A stretch of 52,196 nucleotides of DNA from Ruminococcus sp. (GTDB lineage Bacteria; Bacillota; Clostridia; Oscillospirales; Ruminococcaceae). Below, piece by piece: positions 1 through 8,325 of the stretch. A program made the position numbers and the translations under genes. The stretch lies in the NCBI GenBank assembly GCA_023667165.1, contig JAMPAO010000008.1:1-52196 (forward strand), given 5' to 3'. Position 1 is the first letter of the stretch. Each line of letters begins with the position of its first letter. The notes beneath the pieces were generated by a model. The model worked only from the letters and a program-made list of their open reading frames with translations. It was not told where the DNA came from and did no database searches.

Positions 1-709
1 CCCCCGCCATATTTTTGCTCAAGCCAATCCCGCCGCAGTAGCATACAGCTTGTGAATTTCCTGCCAGTTTTTTATAACAGGAAATGATGTCGCCGTAAAT
101 GTGCGGCTTGTTTAAGGCAATATCAATATCCCTCGGGTCGTAGTCGCCTGTACGCCTGACCTTCAGTCCCGACAGATCGGTAAGCTGCGGAGCAAAATAG
201 TCAAAGGGAGCAAGACATTCCCATGCTATCAGCTCTTTTACCGTAGGACCGATGATAAGGCAGTCGTTTACATCTCCAAGTCCTCCGCCGTTAAGACGGA
301 CAGGCGTTGCGGTCACCCCTACGCAGTACGCATTCGGAAAAGCGTCATAAATTTTTCTGTATGAGGGCGCAAGACAATGGTGATTTTCATCGGTGATGAT
401 AAGAGCCGGAGGAAGCATTTTATCGACGCGGCGGCATACCGTCTGCACCATGCCTATGTCGCAAAGGGTCATGTCGACGCCGTAGGAAGCAAAGGTGTTA
501 TATATCTGTTCGCAAAGCTCCTGCCTGTGAACAAGAAACTGCACCCGATTTTTCTTTGCGGTCGTACGTTTTGCGATTTCCGCAACAGTAACGGATTTCC
601 CCGCACCGCAGGGCATTACAACGCACGGACGGCGGAAGCCTGCCGCCCATGCCTTATGTACGTCCGATATGGCTTTTTCCTGATAATCTCTCAGTGTTAT
701 GTTATTCAT
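1..709 (-). CDS. Phage DEAD/DEAH-box (SF2) helicase, N-terminal part
   Basis: The gene is open at the left edge and gives 236 visible residues starting MNNITLRDYQ. It shows a Q-motif-like RDYQ, a Walker A (PCGAGKS, about residues 33-39), a DENH motif II (about 107-110) and VTATP motif III (about 132-136), the order expected in superfamily II helicases. The C-terminal RecA-like domain begins near the edge. It is the last visible gene of the leftward phage operon, downstream of the DUF669 and P-loop ATPase genes, which fits a role in phage DNA replication or recombination. The family call is firm; the substrate is inferred. Confidence 0.85.
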   Translation of the reverse strand, partial: MNNITLRDYQEKAISDVHKAWAAGFRRPCVVMPCGAGKSVTVAEIAKRTTAKKNRVQFLVHRQELCEQIYNTFASYGVDMTLCDIGMVQTVCRRVDKMLPPALIITDENHHCLAPSYRKIYDAFPNAYCVGVTATPVRLNGGGLGDVNDCLIIGPTVKELIAWECLAPFDYFAPQLTDLSGLKVRRTGDYDPRDIDIALNKPHIYGDIISCYKKLAGNSQAVCYCGGIGLSKNMAG

Positions 710-770
710 TTTTTCACACCTTTTACAGCAAAACAATAAATTATCCCGAAACACACTAAAGCAAATACAC

Positions 771-791
771 TATCAAGCCGCAGGCTTGATA
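771..791. repeat. 9-bp perfect hairpin between DUF669 and helicase genes
   Basis: TATCAAGCC and GGCTTGATA flank a 3-base loop. No run of T follows on either strand, so it is not a clear intrinsic terminator. It may be a processing or pausing structure in the leftward phage transcript. Confidence 0.4.
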
Positions 792-822
792 ATTCTTACC
801 TCTTGCCTCTTATTTCTTACAT

Positions 823-1434
823 CTAAAAGGGCAGCTCGCCGTCGGGAACAATTTCTTCAAAATCGGAAAGATCGGCAGGCAGAGGAGGACGGTTATCGGG
901 CGTTATATATCCGCCGTTCTGTCCGCTGTCAAGGAGCTTATCCTCGGGGATATTGAATTTACCGCTGCGAACGGTATCGGCACTGCAGAACCGGAAAGGC
1001 TTTGTGTACAAATGTTTTTTGTTGTCCGCACCCAAATATTCATCTCGTCTGAATATTACGCCAACTGTTTTACCCTTAAACCCCGGACCGAAATTATTTC
1101 CCCACGGGATAACAAATCCGCTGTTGGATTCGCAAACCGCCGTGATAAAGGTTTTAAAGCCTTTGTTGGTGGTGTTCTGATTGACGGGATCGCGTGTAAG
1201 CTGATAGGCTATACAGCCCCATTTTTTGTCTTGCCTTGTATCGTTCCTGTAAGCGTTTGTAAAGTAATTCGCATATTCACCCTCGGAGATATCCAGACTG
1301 ATATTTATCATCTCCGCACCGCTTCTTGACGCGGTTTCAACCACCTGCATTATGCGGCATACATATCCTCCGGCGGGCAGGGGAATTCGTTCGCTGTAAC
1401 TCTGTACCGTATCAAAATCCTGCGGTTTATTCAT
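823..1434 (-). CDS. DUF669-type phage protein
   Basis: This 203-residue protein resembles DUF669, a family found in phage replication modules and thought to include single-stranded DNA-binding proteins. Visible features are the N-terminal PLPAGGYVCRI segment, a central region rich in aromatic and Lys residues, and an acidic tail ending DGELPF; acidic tails ending in aromatic residues are typical of SSB-like proteins. I chose the ATG at 1434 because GGAGG lies 7 bases upstream; an earlier in-frame ATG at 1455 would put that ribosome site inside the gene. It overlaps the preceding ATPase gene by 8 bases. DNA binding is inferred. Confidence 0.75.
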   Translation of the reverse strand: MNKPQDFDTVQSYSERIPLPAGGYVCRIMQVVETASRSGAEMINISLDISEGEYANYFTNAYRNDTRQDKKWGCIAYQLTRDPVNQNTTNKGFKTFITAVCESNSGFVIPWGNNFGPGFKGKTVGVIFRRDEYLGADNKKHLYTKPFRFCSADTVRSGKFNIPEDKLLDSGQNGGYITPDNRPPLPADLSDFEEIVPDGELPF

Positions 1435-2050
1435 TTTCGTTTCCTCCGATTTCATAATATTTTCTTATCTCGCTGTCAACGAGCTTAAGGTCGTTGTCGA
1501 TTTTCAGGTCGAACATTTCCATTGGCGATTTTGCCGTTGTCCTGCCATCGCTCTGGGTCACAAAATAATGACTTGCTCCATCTGTTTCACACATCAGAAC
1601 GATTGAAAAAAGTCCTTCCACCGTCAGCTTTTCATCAAGCATTTTCCCCACTGTTTTCGCCTTTAATTTGCCGTCTGAACAGCTTTCCACATGGTGCAGA
1701 AAATACACGATAACATCATCGGGAGTTCCCAGAATTATCTGCTGGATAAGATTGTAGAAATGCAGCGCCATATCCGTAAACTTGTTGTAACCTGTTTCCT
1801 TTACCCGTTCAAACATTTCAAAGGACAACAGATATTGACTGTCATCAATGACATATCTTTTCAGCTTCGGATTTCTCAGCGCCATTGCAATCGTTCCATA
1901 ACCTGCCTTATCAACTTTTTTCAGTTTTTTCCGAAAGGGAAGAGGCTTTGAGGCTACGTTAAAAACGCCTACTTCATCAGCGTCAAAATTCCTCATTGAC
2001 GTTGATTTCCCGCTGCCGCTTTCTCCCATTATCAACACCGGTATTCCCAT
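1427..2050 (-). CDS. Phage P-loop ATP-binding protein
   Basis: This 207-residue protein begins MGIPVLIMGESGSGKS, with a Walker A at about residues 9-16, and resembles the AAA-like nucleotide-binding proteins found next to DUF669 and Gp157 in phages of Firmicutes. A hydrophobic strand followed by HHVE in the middle is a likely Walker B/sensor region. The GTG at 2059 lies inside the AAGGTGAT ribosome site, so the ATG at 2050 is the likely start. The gene is packed between Gp157 and DUF669. A role in recombination or replication is inferred from context, and the specific activity is unknown. Confidence 0.75.
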   Translation of the reverse strand: MGIPVLIMGESGSGKSTSMRNFDADEVGVFNVASKPLPFRKKLKKVDKAGYGTIAMALRNPKLKRYVIDDSQYLLSFEMFERVKETGYNKFTDMALHFYNLIQQIILGTPDDVIVYFLHHVESCSDGKLKAKTVGKMLDEKLTVEGLFSIVLMCETDGASHYFVTQSDGRTTAKSPMEMFDLKIDNDLKLVDSEIRKYYEIGGNENE

Positions 2051-2060
2051 AAATATCACC

Positions 2061-2618
2061 TTACCTTATCATAACAGATCTTGTTCTTTCAAGAGTTGCG
2101 CCGGGAATATCCTCACCGCTGCGCAAGGCTGCCTTGACGGCTGTTTTGTTTATTTCGGGCGTACGGTATCTCAAAAGGTCGTCACGGTCGTGAAGCTCCG
2201 CCCAGACGATAAATTCATTTTCGTCCGCAAGCTCCACACTTTCGGGATTATTGCGTATGGAAACAACCGCCCTCGGCATATCGATCTTTGACAGCTTTGC
2301 AGCGTTCATGCAGTCCATAAGATACTGCTTTAACCGTGCGGCAGACTTTTCCTTTGCTCTGCGGCGGACGGTGAGCTTGTCCTCCTCGGCTTTGAGCGCC
2401 TTTGCCTCTGCGGTTATATTTTTTATGTAGACCGCCACCGCTTCGGCTTTTTCCTGTATCTCAAGCTCCATTCCCTCAAGAGTATCGAACCATGCCTGCT
2501 GCATTTGCCGCTGCATTTCTTCGGGATTTTCCTCAAGGGAATAGTCATAATCGGAGATCTCCTCAAATCTGTTAAACAGTGATTCAAATTCCGAGGTAAG
2601 TTCATATAAGGCTGACAT
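2061..2618 (-). CDS. Siphovirus Gp157-family protein
   Basis: This 185-residue protein matches the Gp157 family of phages of Gram-positive bacteria: an N-terminal LYELTSEF segment, a long helical acidic/lysine-rich region (about residues 50-110) with coiled-coil character, and a C-terminal part ending in NKTAVKAALRSGEDIPGATLE, where residues in the final segment are conserved in the family. GGAGG stands 6 bases before the ATG. Members have been linked to resistance against other phages and to recombination modules. It sits 10 bases from the P-loop ATPase gene, a common pairing. Confidence 0.85.
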   Translation of the reverse strand: MSALYELTSEFESLFNRFEEISDYDYSLEENPEEMQRQMQQAWFDTLEGMELEIQEKAEAVAVYIKNITAEAKALKAEEDKLTVRRRAKEKSAARLKQYLMDCMNAAKLSKIDMPRAVVSIRNNPESVELADENEFIVWAELHDRDDLLRYRTPEINKTAVKAALRSGEDIPGATLERTRSVMIR

Positions 2619-2620
2619 TT

Positions 2621-3928
2621 TTATTCCTCCATTTCTTCTTTGCAGTCTGCCAGAAGCTCTTCCAGCATTTCAAATCTTGATTTTGCGTCCTCCTTGAAAT
2701 TATCGGGGATCTTATCCCTGATAAACCTCGCGCAATCCTTTATCGCCGAAATAGCGTTGCCGTGCAGCGTTTCGTAAAACTCGAGAATATCTTTTGCCGG
2801 AATATCTTCGGATTTTCCGAAACAGTCGTCAAGGCTGTTATCCGTTACAGTACGGCTTTCAAGCTCTTTTTTGAGCTTGCGGTTTTCCTCCCGCATATCC
2901 TGTAAACGGCTGTCAAACTCAATTTCCTTGCTTCGGAGAATGCCTTTTGACATCTCCGAAGCCCGCCGCTCGATTTCCTCTTCGGGTATCGCTTTGACTT
3001 CTATGGGATTGTTTTTCAGTTCCTTGTTTTCGGCTTCAAGCCTTGCGTTCATTTCGGAAAGCTGCGAAACCGTTTCGGAGCTTGAGGTCAGCCTTTTTTC
3101 TGCACGGTCTGCCCGTTCCTGCTCTTCTTCAAGCTGTTTTTTCAGCTTTACGTATTCCGCATGAGAAGTTATATCGCCGTTCATTACCCGATCCACAAGC
3201 TCCGGCGGGGCGGATGGTTTGGAAACTTCATATTGCAGAGATTTTGAAAGACTGTCGAATAATTCTGCCTGCCCGAGTTTCGCAATTTGCGAAACTCGAA
3301 ATTTTTGAACATCAATCATTCTGTAAACTGTGTCTTTTTTAAATCCCATAGAATTTATCCATTTAAGGAATAATCCGTTTCCGTCTTTTTCACGGGATAA
3401 TTTTTCCTGTGCCTCCGCAAAAATCGCACCGCAGTTTGCCGTAAAATTCATGTACTCATTTTTAAGCTGCTGTTCCTTGCGTTTAAGATAATCGCCCATT
3501 TCGGCGGAAAGCACAGCATAATTGAAATTGCCTGCTATCTCCTCGGCATTTGCAGGTACGGACGGATTCGGCAAATCCGCTGTTTCGGCGGACGTCTGAT
3601 TTCCGACCGGTTCCTCACACGTCCCCTCCTCGATCCTCTTGCGGATAAAATCAGCAGTCTGCGACCACGACAGCGTAAGTGTTTTATCACCGTCGTTATT
3701 GACCTCGCCGTCCAATATTATATTTACACCCTTAGACGTACTGCAAATGTATCTAATTCCTCCGCCGGCACGGCCGGAATGACCGTAAGCCTTTTTAAGA
3801 TATTCCCGCAGCAAAGCAGGAGAGCTTTCCTTTGCGAGCCTTGCCGCGCTTTCATCCTCGCCGCACATAGCGTAAAGATTTCTCCGGATATCCGGATCGT
3901 ATCTTTTCATTGAGCTGTCATACTTCAT
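2621..3928 (-). CDS. DUF3102-type coiled-coil phage protein
   Basis: This 435-residue protein has three visible parts. Residues about 1-100 resemble a domain seen in large helicase/methyltransferase polyproteins of Firmicute mobile elements (a GHSG-like loop followed by LSWSQTADFI). Residues about 140-250 resemble DUF3102, with the typical AEAQEKL...FLKWINSMGF pattern. Residues about 250-350 are a strongly charged coiled coil. It overlaps no neighbour and lies 2 bases from Gp157. DUF3102 proteins are common in phages and integrative elements, but their function is not known to me. Confidence 0.65.
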   Translation of the reverse strand: MKYDSSMKRYDPDIRRNLYAMCGEDESAARLAKESSPALLREYLKKAYGHSGRAGGGIRYICSTSKGVNIILDGEVNNDGDKTLTLSWSQTADFIRKRIEEGTCEEPVGNQTSAETADLPNPSVPANAEEIAGNFNYAVLSAEMGDYLKRKEQQLKNEYMNFTANCGAIFAEAQEKLSREKDGNGLFLKWINSMGFKKDTVYRMIDVQKFRVSQIAKLGQAELFDSLSKSLQYEVSKPSAPPELVDRVMNGDITSHAEYVKLKKQLEEEQERADRAEKRLTSSSETVSQLSEMNARLEAENKELKNNPIEVKAIPEEEIERRASEMSKGILRSKEIEFDSRLQDMREENRKLKKELESRTVTDNSLDDCFGKSEDIPAKDILEFYETLHGNAISAIKDCARFIRDKIPDNFKEDAKSRFEMLEELLADCKEEMEE

Positions 3929-3929
3929 T

Positions 3930-4148
3930 TTATTCCGCCTCCTCCCAATTACAGATATCTATGGCACACTCGTCTAAATCTTGCTGCAGTTCCTCCGGAG
4001 GATATCCTGCACCGATCAGATACTGCCGTGCCTCATCTTCGCTGCAAAAAAACATGATATCCTCTCCTGCCTCGTCCTTGGTGACGTATTCCCAGCCGTT
4101 AAGGCTTATTCCGCCGATTGGACGGCGGATTACAAATTTTTCTTCCAT
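3930..4148 (-). CDS. Small phage protein, function unknown
   Basis: This is a 72-residue acidic protein from the ATG at 4148 (MEEKFVIRRPIGGISLNG). Longer starts at 4160 and 4169 are possible, but 4160 directly abuts the AAAGGA ribosome site. The sequence has the look of small early phage proteins: a compact beta-like N-terminus and a helical acidic C-terminus ending in CNWEEAE. It ends 1 base before the DUF3102-like gene begins, so it is in the same leftward transcript. I recognise no functional motif. Confidence 0.6.
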   Translation of the reverse strand: MEEKFVIRRPIGGISLNGWEYVTKDEAGEDIMFFCSEDEARQYLIGAGYPPEELQQDLDECAIDICNWEEAE

Positions 4149-4387
4149 ATCTCTTGACATTCCTTTCAAAAACTGCTATAATGCAGATGTAGAATTTTGT
4201 TTTGCCTGTGACCGGTAATACGGTCATGGGTTTATTTTTTTATCATTTTTCCGCCGCAAATCCTGCCAAAACACAATGACAGAAATGATAAGCGGTATCA
4301 TCAAGCTCCTGCCGGATATACTGCCGCAGGCGTACAGATCGGCTGCTGCGGTTACCGCCTGCATCGGTATGAGCCACGTGTAATTCC

Positions 4388-4672
4388 TCATCGCATGGAC
4401 AGCTCCTTGTATTCATGTTTAAGCTCCTCGATCTCGCGTCTTTTCTTTTGGATATCGTCCTTGATCTCTCCGGCACGCTTGGCGGTTTCACGCATATCGC
4501 AGATTATCCGCATACCGTATTTGCTGTATAGCTCGGCTATCTTGTCTTTAATGCCTGTAGCCTCATCAAAAAGCGGATGAGTGCTGTACACTTCCTCGAT
4601 GATCTCATACTGTTCCGCCGTCGGCGAGGGTGTTCCCTCCGGCAGTCTTGCAGTGAATTCATCATACATCAT
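4388..4672 (-). CDS. Small phage coiled-coil protein, function unknown
   Basis: This 94-residue protein has a PTAEQYEIIEEVYSTHP segment followed by a lysine/glutamate-rich C-terminal helix (about residues 60-92) that should form a coiled coil. The start at 4672 is well supported by GGAGGT 9 bases upstream. It belongs to the leftward early phage operon. About 240 bases separate it from the next gene, and I see no convincing gene there; an overlapping 82-codon frame at 4243-4491 looks spurious. Confidence 0.6.
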   Translation of the reverse strand: MMYDEFTARLPEGTPSPTAEQYEIIEEVYSTHPLFDEATGIKDKIAELYSKYGMRIICDMRETAKRAGEIKDDIQKKRREIEELKHEYKELSMR

Positions 4673-4707
4673 TCGGATTGACCTCCTTTTTAATCATCCT
4701 TGTTATT

Positions 4708-5007
4708 TCAGCACCTTTTAATAGGTCCGAGCGTCTTGTCAATCTCGGCAATAAGATCAGGCGTCATATCAACGGGAACGCTGTAACTGCCCTCGAAAAT
4801 ATTCTCCGGATCAGGCTCGCCCCTTGCTGCACGTTCCGCCTTTTCCTGCGCAACATAATCCATGAACTTGAAGCACTGACGGTCAAAGCGTTCCTGTCTG
4901 CGCTGACGTTCTTCGGAGGATATCTCGTCTGTGGGACGCCTCCATCTTGCCTCGCCTATGTATTTGCCGTTCTTGTCATAAACCTTTCTTGCACCGTATT
5001 CAGCCAT
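4708..5007 (-). CDS. Small charged phage protein, function unknown
   Basis: This 99-residue, highly charged protein begins MAEYGARKVYDKNGKYIGEARW. The GAGGTGAT upstream at normal spacing supports the start. The middle third is rich in Glu, Arg and Gln and probably helical. No catalytic motif is visible. Its place between the switch region and the replication genes suggests an early regulatory or accessory role, but that is only positional inference. Confidence 0.6.
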   Translation of the reverse strand: MAEYGARKVYDKNGKYIGEARWRRPTDEISSEERQRRQERFDRQCFKFMDYVAQEKAERAARGEPDPENIFEGSYSVPVDMTPDLIAEIDKTLGPIKRC

Positions 5008-5085
5008 TGTTTATCACCTCGCATTTGATATTAGAATTTATTCAGACTACAGCTTGTTTGTTGCATGTCCGCTGACATAATCCTT

Positions 5086-5286
5086 TCACCGTCCTTTCTC
5101 CCACTCAGAAATTATCTCGTTCGCAGCGGACAATATAGCCTGCATTTTCGGCTGCCGGTTTGTGCCGCTAAGAGCCTGCGACAGCTCCGTCGAGTTTACT
5201 TTTATACCCCGCTTTGCAAGCTCGGGTATAAGCTCGACCTGTTTCCTGCCCAGCTCCGCAAGACGTACCTTGATCTTAAATGGCAT
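5086..5286 (-). CDS. Cro-like phage regulator, leftward early gene
   Basis: This 66-residue protein (from ATG 5286, with AAAGGACGG 8 bases upstream) reads as a small helix-turn-helix protein: a basic N-terminus, then RKQVELIPELAKRGIKVNSTELSQALSG, which fits helix-turn-helix spacing, and a C-terminal helix. An upstream frame extends to 5409 but crosses the inverted repeat and lacks a ribosome site. It is the first gene of the leftward operon and diverges from the repressor at 5593, the place expected for Cro. DNA binding is inferred. Confidence 0.65.
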   Translation of the reverse strand: MPFKIKVRLAELGRKQVELIPELAKRGIKVNSTELSQALSGTNRQPKMQAILSAANEIISEWEKGR

Positions 5287-5312
5287 ATTTTCACCGTCCT
5301 TTCTTCTCGTTA

Positions 5313-5345
5313 GCTGTTTACAACAAAAATTGTGTTGTAAACAGC
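5313..5345. promoter_or_regulatory. Perfect 13-bp inverted repeat, candidate phage operator
   Basis: GCTGTTTACAACA (5313-5325) and its exact complement (5333-5345) flank a 7-base AT-rich spacer. The site lies between the divergent Cro-like and repressor genes, just upstream of the Cro-like ribosome site and 20 bases from the rightward promoter. It fits an operator for one or both regulators. It could also act as a hairpin in the leftward leader. Confidence 0.6.
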
Positions 5346-5364
5346 CGAAAATTTGCACGACAAC

Positions 5365-5393
5365 TTGACAACTGCGGAATAATGTGGTAATAT
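5365..5393 (+). promoter_or_regulatory. Sigma-A-type promoter reading toward the repressor gene
   Basis: TTGACA (5365-5370) and TAATAT (5388-5393) are 17 bases apart. Transcription would start near 5400 and leave a leader of about 190 bases before the repressor gene at 5593. I see no convincing gene in that AT-rich leader. Confidence 0.7.
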
Positions 5394-5592
5394 AAAAGTG
5401 ACCAAACAATTAAATAGCACATTTTCAGCTTCCAAAGCGCCGTTTTCTTGGAGGTTAGCGGGAGCTTTACTGTGTGTTGTTGTTTAAGTTATCGTGTTAA
5501 TTATATTTTATCTGATTTAATTAGGAATGTCGATAGATAATTCTAATTTATTTCAGATTTAGATATTGTTACAAAAATAAGGGAGTTTTTTT

Positions 5593-5976
5593 ATGTATAA
5601 TGCCAAATTAACATATGAAAGAATTGTTTATCTTTCAGAAAAAACAAATATTCAAATTAACAAAATAAATGAAAAATGTTCAATCAGCAAAGATACCCTA
5701 TCATCTTCTGCCAAAAGCAAAGAAGGTATGAAAGCAAAAAAAATCTATGACATTTCTAAAATACTTGATTGCTCTGCTGATTACCTTCTTGGACTTGATG
5801 ACATACCCAATAAAAAAGAGGTATACCCTTCTCGTGAGATAACATCAAATGAGCTGGAAATTCTTGATATGTACAGTTTACTAACAGAATTTGAAAAAGG
5901 CTCAATATATGGAGAACTAAAAACTTTGACACGTGGCAGGATAGAGGAAAAGAATGTAGAAACCGCACAAAAGTGA
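5593..5976 (+). CDS. XRE/CI-type helix-turn-helix repressor
   Basis: This 127-residue protein has an N-terminal Cro/C1-type helix-turn-helix (about residues 8-66), including the typical end IYDISKILDCSADYLLGLDD, and a short helical C-terminus. It lacks a peptidase domain, so it is not a LexA-like self-cleaving repressor. It diverges from the Cro-like gene across a region holding a perfect inverted repeat and a strong promoter, the arrangement of a lysogeny switch. Its AT content is higher than that of flanking host genes. The family is secure; the role as element repressor is inferred. Confidence 0.8.
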   Translation: MYNAKLTYERIVYLSEKTNIQINKINEKCSISKDTLSSSAKSKEGMKAKKIYDISKILDCSADYLLGLDDIPNKKEVYPSREITSNELEILDMYSLLTEFEKGSIYGELKTLTRGRIEEKNVETAQK

Positions 5977-6016
5977 TAATTTGTAAAAATAAATAATAAT
6001 GAAAGGAAGCTAAAAA

Positions 6017-7243
6017 ATGACAAATGTATCAAGAACCATAACTTCCGGCTCCAGAATTAAAGGGTTAAAACTGTATGAGAGTATTACGGATTATACGGTA
6101 TTTGACCTTGAAACCACAGGACTTTGGGTAAATTCCGACTGTAAAATAATTGAAATATCTGCATTAAAAGTACGCAATGACGAAGTAGCTGAGACCTTTT
6201 CAACTTTGGTAAATCCTAAAATTCATATTCCATCGGCGGCAACAAGAATAAATCACATTACCGATGAAATGGTAGAAAACGCGCCCGCTATAGAGGATAT
6301 TTTTGACGATTTTCTTGCTTTTATCGGCGATGATGTTTTGGTAGGACACAATATTGACTCCTTTGATTATAATATAATATATGATTTGCATATCCGATTT
6401 AAGGGTACGCCTTTTCAAAATCAGTATATTGATACACTTTCTCTTGCCAAAAAAGCATTTCCTGAATTGCCGAGTCACAAGCTGACGGATTTGGCAGAAC
6501 ATTTGAATATTGATCGTTCAGAGGCTCACAGAGCAGAAAAAGACTGCTATATGAATTTTAGCTTGTATAAAGAATTAAAACCACTTATATCAGAAAATAA
6601 TACACGAACGATTCCGATAAAAACAGATAAAGGCGAAAAAAAGTATGCATCTGTTGTTAATAAATCGGGTATGCAAAATATTTTTAAAGGAACAGCCTGT
6701 ATTGTTTACGGAGCTTTTAAAAACATTGATAATGACAAAGTACAAAATATTGTCAGGGAATTAGGTGCGGAATATGCTGATTACTTTTGCTATTCTGCCG
6801 ATTATCTTATTTTAGGAGAGGATATGTACGAAAAGTATATCAAGCGTATTCCCGATGAACTTATTGACAGCGTTGCTCTTCGTACAGCAGCTCGCGTACT
6901 GTCTGAACGTGATTTTATATATTTTTCGGATATGATAATATCCACCGAATCAAATACGCTTGATGTTTCATTCTCGGTTGATGTTTCGGGTAAAAAAATC
7001 TGCCTTACGGGAGAATTTGCCTGCGGAGAGCGTGAACAACTTGAAAATACGCTTATTTCTTTTGGCGCTGTTATTAAAGGTACTGTTATTAAATCGCTTG
7101 ATTATCTTGTTATAGGTAAATACGGAAATCCCGATTGGAAAGACGGAAAGGGCAATAAGTATATTAAAGCGGAAAAATATAACCGACAGGGGAGCGTCAT
7201 AAAAATAATAGACGAGTGCGATTTTATAAAAGGAGTAAATTAA
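6017..7243 (+). CDS. DEDDh exonuclease fused to BRCT domain(s)
   Basis: This 408-residue protein starts with a DnaQ-like 3'-5' exonuclease domain (about residues 25-190): FDLETTG gives the first Asp and Glu, GHNIDSFD the second Asp, and AHRAEKDC the His and last Asp, so the active site looks complete. A BRCT-like domain follows at the C-terminus (about 325-405, GKKICLTGEF...GAVIKGTVIKSLDYLVIG), and the segment at about 220-275 may be a second, weaker BRCT. GAAAGGAAG precedes the ATG. The pairing suggests nick or repair-linked nuclease work. It lies between repressor and integrase and ends 3 bases before the next gene, so it is probably cargo. Confidence 0.85.
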   Translation: MTNVSRTITSGSRIKGLKLYESITDYTVFDLETTGLWVNSDCKIIEISALKVRNDEVAETFSTLVNPKIHIPSAATRINHITDEMVENAPAIEDIFDDFLAFIGDDVLVGHNIDSFDYNIIYDLHIRFKGTPFQNQYIDTLSLAKKAFPELPSHKLTDLAEHLNIDRSEAHRAEKDCYMNFSLYKELKPLISENNTRTIPIKTDKGEKKYASVVNKSGMQNIFKGTACIVYGAFKNIDNDKVQNIVRELGAEYADYFCYSADYLILGEDMYEKYIKRIPDELIDSVALRTAARVLSERDFIYFSDMIISTESNTLDVSFSVDVSGKKICLTGEFACGEREQLENTLISFGAVIKGTVIKSLDYLVIGKYGNPDWKDGKGNKYIKAEKYNRQGSVIKIIDECDFIKGVN

Positions 7244-7246
7244 GTC

Positions 7247-7888
7247 ATGGAACAACTAACATTTAATAACCAAGACGAAATTACATTGCTTGACGATTTA
7301 GAAACGGGAATCAGGAAAATCATAGAAAAAGTATGCCAAGCGCAGAATGTTGACGCAAAATACATAAAAATAATCAATGCCGAAAAAACGGCAAAAGACA
7401 AGGATACCGGTATTGAAATAAAAGAAATTATTCCCGACGATCTTTCGGTGTGGATATGCGAACCTATCAACTTTGCGCATTCCGACAGAGTTTTTCATAT
7501 TAAAAAGAAAACTTTGAAAACATCTAAGAGATTTGAAATTGAATTTTTATACAGCCGCAAAGATAAATTTATTGCTCCGGATGACGCTGCAGAAAAAATC
7601 TATTCTTCAAAAAAAGTTGACGAAAACGGAGAAACTTATTACATACACAAAATCTCGTATTGGTTTCCGCTTGACAGTCCTAATATTGTAAAATATCTGA
7701 CAAATATTTTGGAAATCACATTACAAGGCTTCACGCCTAAAGAGAATTTCGGCTGCTGCAGTAAATATGCCGAATGTTCAGACGAAAAAAGGTGTCTGCA
7801 CAACAACTTGTTTTATGCTCGCTGTTGTTATTACCGTAAGAACTTAGAGGCTGGGCGTATATTTTATGGTAAAAATGCTAATTGCTGA
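7247..7888 (+). CDS. Unknown protein with C-terminal cysteine cluster
   Basis: This 213-residue protein begins 3 bases after the exonuclease stop and is almost certainly co-expressed with it. Residues about 1-165 show no motif I know. The C-terminus holds a dense Cys pattern (CCSKYAECSDEKRC, then RCCYYRKNLEAGRIFYGKN) that I have seen in proteins of Clostridial mobile elements and that looks like a metal-binding module, possibly zinc. Function is unknown. It could be a partner or targeting subunit of the exonuclease. Confidence 0.65.
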   Translation: MEQLTFNNQDEITLLDDLETGIRKIIEKVCQAQNVDAKYIKIINAEKTAKDKDTGIEIKEIIPDDLSVWICEPINFAHSDRVFHIKKKTLKTSKRFEIEFLYSRKDKFIAPDDAAEKIYSSKKVDENGETYYIHKISYWFPLDSPNIVKYLTNILEITLQGFTPKENFGCCSKYAECSDEKRCLHNNLFYARCCYYRKNLEAGRIFYGKNANC

Positions 7889-7964
7889 TTAAAATATAAT
7901 TTCATTCTCTAATCTATATCGAAAGTGAAATAAGACCCGCAAATAAAAAAAGGACAGTGATAAT

Positions 7965-8243
7965 ATGAACAATCCCGCATTCAGCTTCGACCTCAAGGTG
8001 TTAGACCTTGACGAGATCGAAAACAAAATATGCGAGCATTTGAAACTTACGGGAGATAATTATAGTGATTTGGAGCCTTTCGCATTATCCGAGGGCGATT
8101 CATCGTTACGTATGAGAGTGAAAGATAACAGAATATCCTGCAAATTACATATCGGTAAAAAGTCCGATACCGGCTTGTATACGGTTAAAGCCGACAGTAT
8201 TGAGGTCGAACCTATGCCGTTTAACGTATATTTTAAGGCGTAA
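7965..8243 (+). CDS. Small hypothetical protein
   Basis: This 92-residue protein from ATG 7965 has AGGACAG upstream. It starts MNNPAFSFDLKVLDLDEIENKI and continues as alternating short strands with no recognised motif. It has no signal peptide or membrane segment. It sits alone between the exonuclease pair and the toxin-antitoxin operon on the element. It is probably a real accessory gene. Confidence 0.5.
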   Translation: MNNPAFSFDLKVLDLDEIENKICEHLKLTGDNYSDLEPFALSEGDSSLRMRVKDNRISCKLHIGKKSDTGLYTVKADSIEVEPMPFNVYFKA

Positions 8244-8325
8244 AAACAGTCCTCCAACAGTTGGAGAACTAGACAAGTAAGTGATAACATTAAACGAACC
8301 GTGACAAAATTTTGCCAATAAAGTC

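Noticed and set aside
4243..4491. 82-codon minus-strand frame in the phage block
   Set aside because: It overlaps the better-supported gene at 4388-4672 and has no good ribosome site or protein-like character.
5287..5409. N-terminal extension of the Cro-like protein
   Set aside because: It runs through the inverted repeat and the rightward promoter, and a strong ribosome site supports the start at 5286.
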